Source: Bacillota bacterium (GTDB taxonomy: Bacteria > Bacillota > Clostridia > Lachnospirales > Cellulosilyticaceae). Taken from it: a DNA stretch of 15,262 nucleotides. A model generated the notes under the pieces. It did no database searches. It saw nothing but the letters and a program-made list of their open reading frames with translations, and was not told where the DNA came from. Each line of letters opens with the position of its first letter. The stretch's first letter is position 1. The translations under genes were made by a program, and so were the position numbers. Below are positions 15,082-15,262 of this stretch, piece after piece. The DNA lies in contig JAEZJJ010000013.1 in assembly GCA_023436395.1 (NCBI GenBank), positions 1 to 15,262 on the forward strand, given 5' to 3'.

Positions 15082-15262
15082 TATATTTTTAAAATTATTT
15101 TTTGTAAATTTTTTGTAGTGACCTTTTCACTTATTAGATCATTGTTGTTTAGTTACTAACTTTTATTTCCATTGACAGTAAAACGGTTGATATGTTATAA
15201 GTCAAATTTCCATAATTTTAGACATGAAAATAGCCAGCATCCTAAGGTTTAATATAATTACG

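Noticed and set aside
1..15262. CRISPR array, tRNA or rRNA genes
   Set aside because: No regularly spaced direct repeats, cloverleaf arms or rRNA-like stretches were seen.

Overview
The window is AT-rich DNA from a low-GC Gram-positive anaerobe, most likely a clostridium of the Lachnospiraceae/Cellulosilyticum type. The basis is codon use dominated by A/T-ending codons, strong AGGAGG-type ribosome binding sites, hairpin-plus-T-run terminators, and gene families common in Clostridia (TIR-WD40 proteins, a nuclease-fused XPD-type helicase, an amtB-glnK operon). The genus is an inference; nothing here fixes it.

Bases 1-3958 are an accessory region that looks like a polymorphic toxin locus. It starts with the 3' end of an unrecognised gene (1-585). 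Next is a toxin whose C-terminal domain matches the Ntox15/Tde1 DNase type with an HxxD motif (about 589-1773), followed by a GAD-like/DUF1851 immunity protein of the Tdi1 type (1785-2333). After a terminator comes a second protein (2423-3958) that begins with the same roughly 140-residue N-terminal module as the toxin but carries ankyrin repeats and a SUFU domain instead of a nuclease. Tde1/Tdi1 is known best from the type VI secretion system of Agrobacterium. Here the pair sits in a Firmicute-like genome behind a different N-terminal module, which I do not recognise and which may be the delivery signal. This is the most interesting part of the window.

Bases 4146-7103 encode a membrane-anchored TIR protein with a large WD40-like propeller, ended by a bidirectional terminator. 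A DHH-family phosphoesterase with an unusual C-terminal extension (7144-8637, minus) and a PD-(D/E)XK plus iron-sulfur XPD/DinG-type helicase (8774-11185, plus) are divergently transcribed from a short AT-rich spacer.

Between the convergent helicase and asnB genes lies a 117-bp imperfect palindrome with GGGG...CCCC ends that resembles a miniature transposable element. The right end is a nitrogen block on the minus strand: amtB (ammonium channel), glnK (PII regulator of the channel) and asnB (glutamine-dependent asparagine synthetase). amtB has a recognisable promoter and a long leader hairpin. The block would couple ammonium import, nitrogen-status sensing and use of glutamine nitrogen. The GlnK T-loop lacks the tyrosine that is uridylylated in enterobacteria.
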